A program made the position numbers and the translations under genes. This document shows positions 61,005-64,000 of a DNA stretch of 64,000 nt, piece by piece. The notes below the pieces were generated by a model, which worked only from the letters and a program-made list of their open reading frames with translations, was not told where the DNA came from and did no database searches. Source of the stretch: Mesaphorura yosii (taxonomy: Eukaryota > Arthropoda > Collembola > Poduromorpha > Tullbergiidae). The first letter of the stretch is position 1; the number at the start of each line of letters is the position of its first letter. Location of the stretch: assembly GCA_009869945.1 (NCBI GenBank), contig WIXG01000113.1, forward strand, positions 62,001 through 126,000. The letters run 5' to 3'.

Positions 61005-64000
61005 ATGGCATCGGACTTTGGACTTCGTGGCCCCAAAACTTCATGGGGTTGTCCAAGCGACAGGCAACTTGCACTTCGGGCCAAGTAAGTCCATGAACAT
61101 CATCATTATGTAACTGTGACGCATCCGACTCAATATCACTACACATTTACCTGTTGTTGTTTTTGAATACATTCTTATGCGGTTAATTAAATTTTCCTAT
61201 TTCGCACAGACTGCGCACGGGCTGGTCCATAAAAACGAACCAGTTCAACCAATACCCAAAGCCGCAACCCCTGACTGAGAAAGAGCAGCAGACGATTGTG
61301 GCAGTCATCAAAAGGGCTGAAGAGTTGGAACTGTACGAACAACAAAGAGTTGGGTAAGTACAAACGCAGATCCAATGCGGGTGATGCGACGTCAACAGCT
61401 AATGTGCGGAGTTTTCTGGCATTTCAACACTCCTCTCATAATTATTGCTCACAACGGGATTATTAAGCAACCAACTGTTGACTAAGAAAGTTTCCCCGGG
61501 CTAAATTAATAGCATAATATCGTGGTGTCTGGCCGTAATATGCTCTTGAGAGTAATTCATATTTTAGAATCAGACCTATGAAAAAGAAGTCAAAGCTTCT
61601 AGCTCGTTCATGACGAGACAAAAAGATCTGTAGTAGTAGACCAGGTTGAATTTACGGCGGTCACTATCCTCTAATGTCCAGACTCGGTATGAATAAAACT
61701 TTGTATTCGTTTGGCTTCACAAATCGGATCCCGAAAGTTCTATCGCACAGACAGCCATTGTAAAGTTTATTCTCGAACAGGTTTCCTAGAACAATGTTCA
61801 CCCGTTTGACAGATACCTTTCGCACACGAACACTGACGAAAATAATAGTGACCTTACTATTTCTTAGCCCGTCAACATTGATTTGGAACTTTAACGCACG
61901 AAAAAACTTCGTTATAGAACACGTGACATAATTAAAGTGATACTACAGGATGCGCCAACGATCATCTTAATGGGGCTAATCGTACTTAATCACAATTGGC
62001 GAAATTGCATCTACTTCAAATAAAGTTGGGTTATTAAGATAAGAACAACTTGAGTTTTGAAAGTGAAAAAAAAGCACACTAGATCTTTTGACATGTAATG
62101 CGCTTGAAAGCTAGCAGCCAGTAGGAAATTGCACTCGGGTTTCTAAAAATATCTTTCTGCTGCTGTTGAAGAGTCTCACCGAGTTTCGGAACTTCCTCAT
62201 GAAAAGATGTAATAAAAATGCGAAATGTGAGTTCTTGTAGTGTCATGATTTCGCAAGTCAGGTTTCTTTGTCAGTGACAGTGCTTCCACTTATAAAATCG
62301 AATCTAATTGCGCTCACCAACGATTCAGCCCACAACAGGGGCCATTAAAATTTTAATGATGATGGCATTCTGTCAATTTTTATTTGATACGTGTCTGGGC
62401 CACTACATGATAGGTGTTGTATTCTCTTTATCTAGCAAATTGGTGGACAGATTGGAAAGTCTGCGTCGTTTGGCCAGCGGAAATGGAGAATCAGAGTGTA
62501 TCTTGTGTGGTGATTCGTTCGGCATTTCCGTGTTTGGAAGATCGAGCTATCGTTGTGCAGATTGTCAAAAGGTCAGTAAGTAATCTAGCTTGATTGAATC
62601 GTTCTCGATGGCGAGTCACACGAGAAGAGACATGAGTGGTAATAAAAGTGATAAAACAGACTAGAGTTTGATTCAGCAACTGGTAATCCTGAAGAAGTCA
62701 TTTGTCTCCTAACAAATCGTGTAACACTCGTTAGCGTAACAGTGCTTGCGAAGGTTGACATACTTTTCTTGCTAAATAATAGAGTTATGTCCATGTCCTG
62801 CAGACAGACCGTGCAACGAATCTTTCGACTCGCCTTTTGTGCACATAAAAAACTTTCATCTCTGGGAATCGGAAACAGAGGGAATAAAAATCTCAGGTCA
62901 TGGGCTCTTTCAGTGGCGATTTTAATTTGCCAATCATGATTAATTCTTTCTGAGATTACAAAAGCCTTCCAGAAATAGCTCCACATGCTGTACGACACAT
63001 TAGTTGAACAATGCCCTCGGAATATAAAAGAAAAATTGACAAATTTTGCGTCATTACAGCCAGACAAAGCAAGGCAGTCACCGTCATGTAGAAAGTTAAG
63101 TAATTGGAAACAAGTTTTGAGGGACTTGTTCTATCGTGCGGCGCACAGTGCAAAGCGGTGGGCTTCATTGTGAACTCTTTACAGAAGAAAGGAGCTTTTC
63201 ACTAAACTGCATAGTGCTAAGCTTCGAGTAAGCCCTGCACGTTACTTGTACGCTCCGTCGATGTATGCACATTTAAGGAAATTGAATAGTCTCACGCCTA
63301 TTTTTCTAGTTCAAAGTGATTTCCGTTTTATACTCATAGCATCTATTTATACATGATTCAACTTTTTCCACTTTTCGAGTCCTCTGAGAATACGCCAATG
63401 TGCACACAACAACTCTTCCGTAGAGCATCAGAGAACGTAAGACAGAGAAAGATAAGATAAAGAGAACCAAGAAAACTTGAAAAAACTTGATTTCAACGAC
63501 TGCGATGTCGTGGTTTGTTCGCTCTCCTGTTGAAGCTTCTGATTCTGTTTGCTCTGTCTGCCTGTCAGCGAGTGCAACGTGTGAAAGCGAAAGTAACAAG
63601 GCAAGCTTTGTAATGTACACATCAACGACGCAAGTGGGCTTTCACTTTATGCCCGCAAGAGTCATGAGCTCTCTGTGCCCGTAAAAGCTGAAAGGTGATT
63701 TATTTTCCCGTAACGCAAGCTGCAAAGAAAGAAACAACAATCTACTGGCATGACAGGAGCCGAGCGCTTCATAATTTAGTGGAATTTAGCAAAGTGTTTT
63801 CAAGGTCGTCAGTGAGAAATGGGCCGCACTTAACTGGATGATTTATTAAACCTGCAGGCGGTTTGTCGAAAATGTGTCGTGGATTTGACGACCACGGTTC
63901 CAACACATTCTTCGAAACCAATTGTTGGTAGCAGTAAAAACGTCTCCGCTGGTCCCAGCACCTCTGCAAGCGCCACTCCGAAGGAGGCAATCGTCCGTCT
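61005..64000 (+). CDS. Rph: Rabphilin (Rab3/Rab27 effector), 5' part, cut by the window edge
   Basis: Synaptic-vesicle Rab effector with an N-terminal Rab-binding zinc-finger domain; C2 domains are expected beyond the window. Exons seen: 61005-61084, 61210-61353, 62436-62571 and 63858 to the edge. The ATG at 61005 has a strong context (ACAAATGG). It gives MASDF, then CPSDRQLALRAK joined across intron 1 to LRTGWS, a rabphilin signature. The helix GKLVDRLESLRR precedes a FYVE-like finger with Cys96-x2-Cys99, Cys115-x2-Cys118 and Cys123-x2-Cys126. The fourth Cys pair and the SGAWFF motif are not reached. Cys126 is followed by at least 45 Ser/Thr/Pro-rich residues where known rabphilins have roughly 15-20 before the next Cys. 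Introns 2 and 3 exceed 1 kb, far longer than elsewhere in this window. Confidence 0.93.

Overview
The window is nuclear DNA from an invertebrate animal, most likely an arthropod and perhaps a crustacean with a compact genome. This rests on spliced genes with GT-AG introns mostly 55-80 bp long, an AT-rich base composition, a ribosomal protein L10A tail that reads like the insect protein, a rabphilin start region like that of insects, and two hairpins matching the arthropod microRNAs miR-252a and miR-252b. The species cannot be fixed from sequence alone.

Nine protein-coding genes are recognised and were rebuilt exon by exon. Plus strand: VPS51 (2879-6158), PNO1 (37135-37809), CLUH (42280-47764) and the 5' end of rabphilin (61005 to the right edge). 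Minus strand: an equilibrative nucleoside transporter (16695-18841, with extra upstream exons to 20341), RPL10A (23735-24974), an orphan class A GPCR (25458-27173), a GABA-type SLC6 transporter (29594-32583) and a PCGF3/5-type Polycomb RING protein (34443-35469). For each complete gene the exon phases agree and the summed reading frame closes.

Region by region: 1-2.9 kb holds one likely first exon of a secreted precursor. 2.9-6.2 kb is VPS51. 6.2-16.7 kb has no recognised protein gene but carries a 550-bp fold-back mobile-element remnant, weak minus-strand exon candidates and the two miR-252 hairpins. 16.7-35.5 kb is a run of five minus-strand genes. PCGF and PNO1 are divergent across a 1.7-kb spacer. 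37.9-42.3 kb and 47.8-61 kb are long stretches with no gene I can support; the second precedes rabphilin and probably holds its 5' control region.

The genes are not an operon or pathway cluster. They are housekeeping genes (ribosome: RPL10A, PNO1; endosome-Golgi tethering: VPS51; mitochondrial mRNA handling: CLUH) mixed with neuronal or membrane genes (SLC6 GABA transporter, GPCR, nucleoside transporter, rabphilin) and one chromatin gene (PCGF). The observations most worth following are the miR-252 pair, the alternative N-terminus of the nucleoside transporter, the fold-back element, a GC-AG intron in VPS51, a frame-preserving intron in the GPCR, and a long insertion inside the rabphilin zinc finger.
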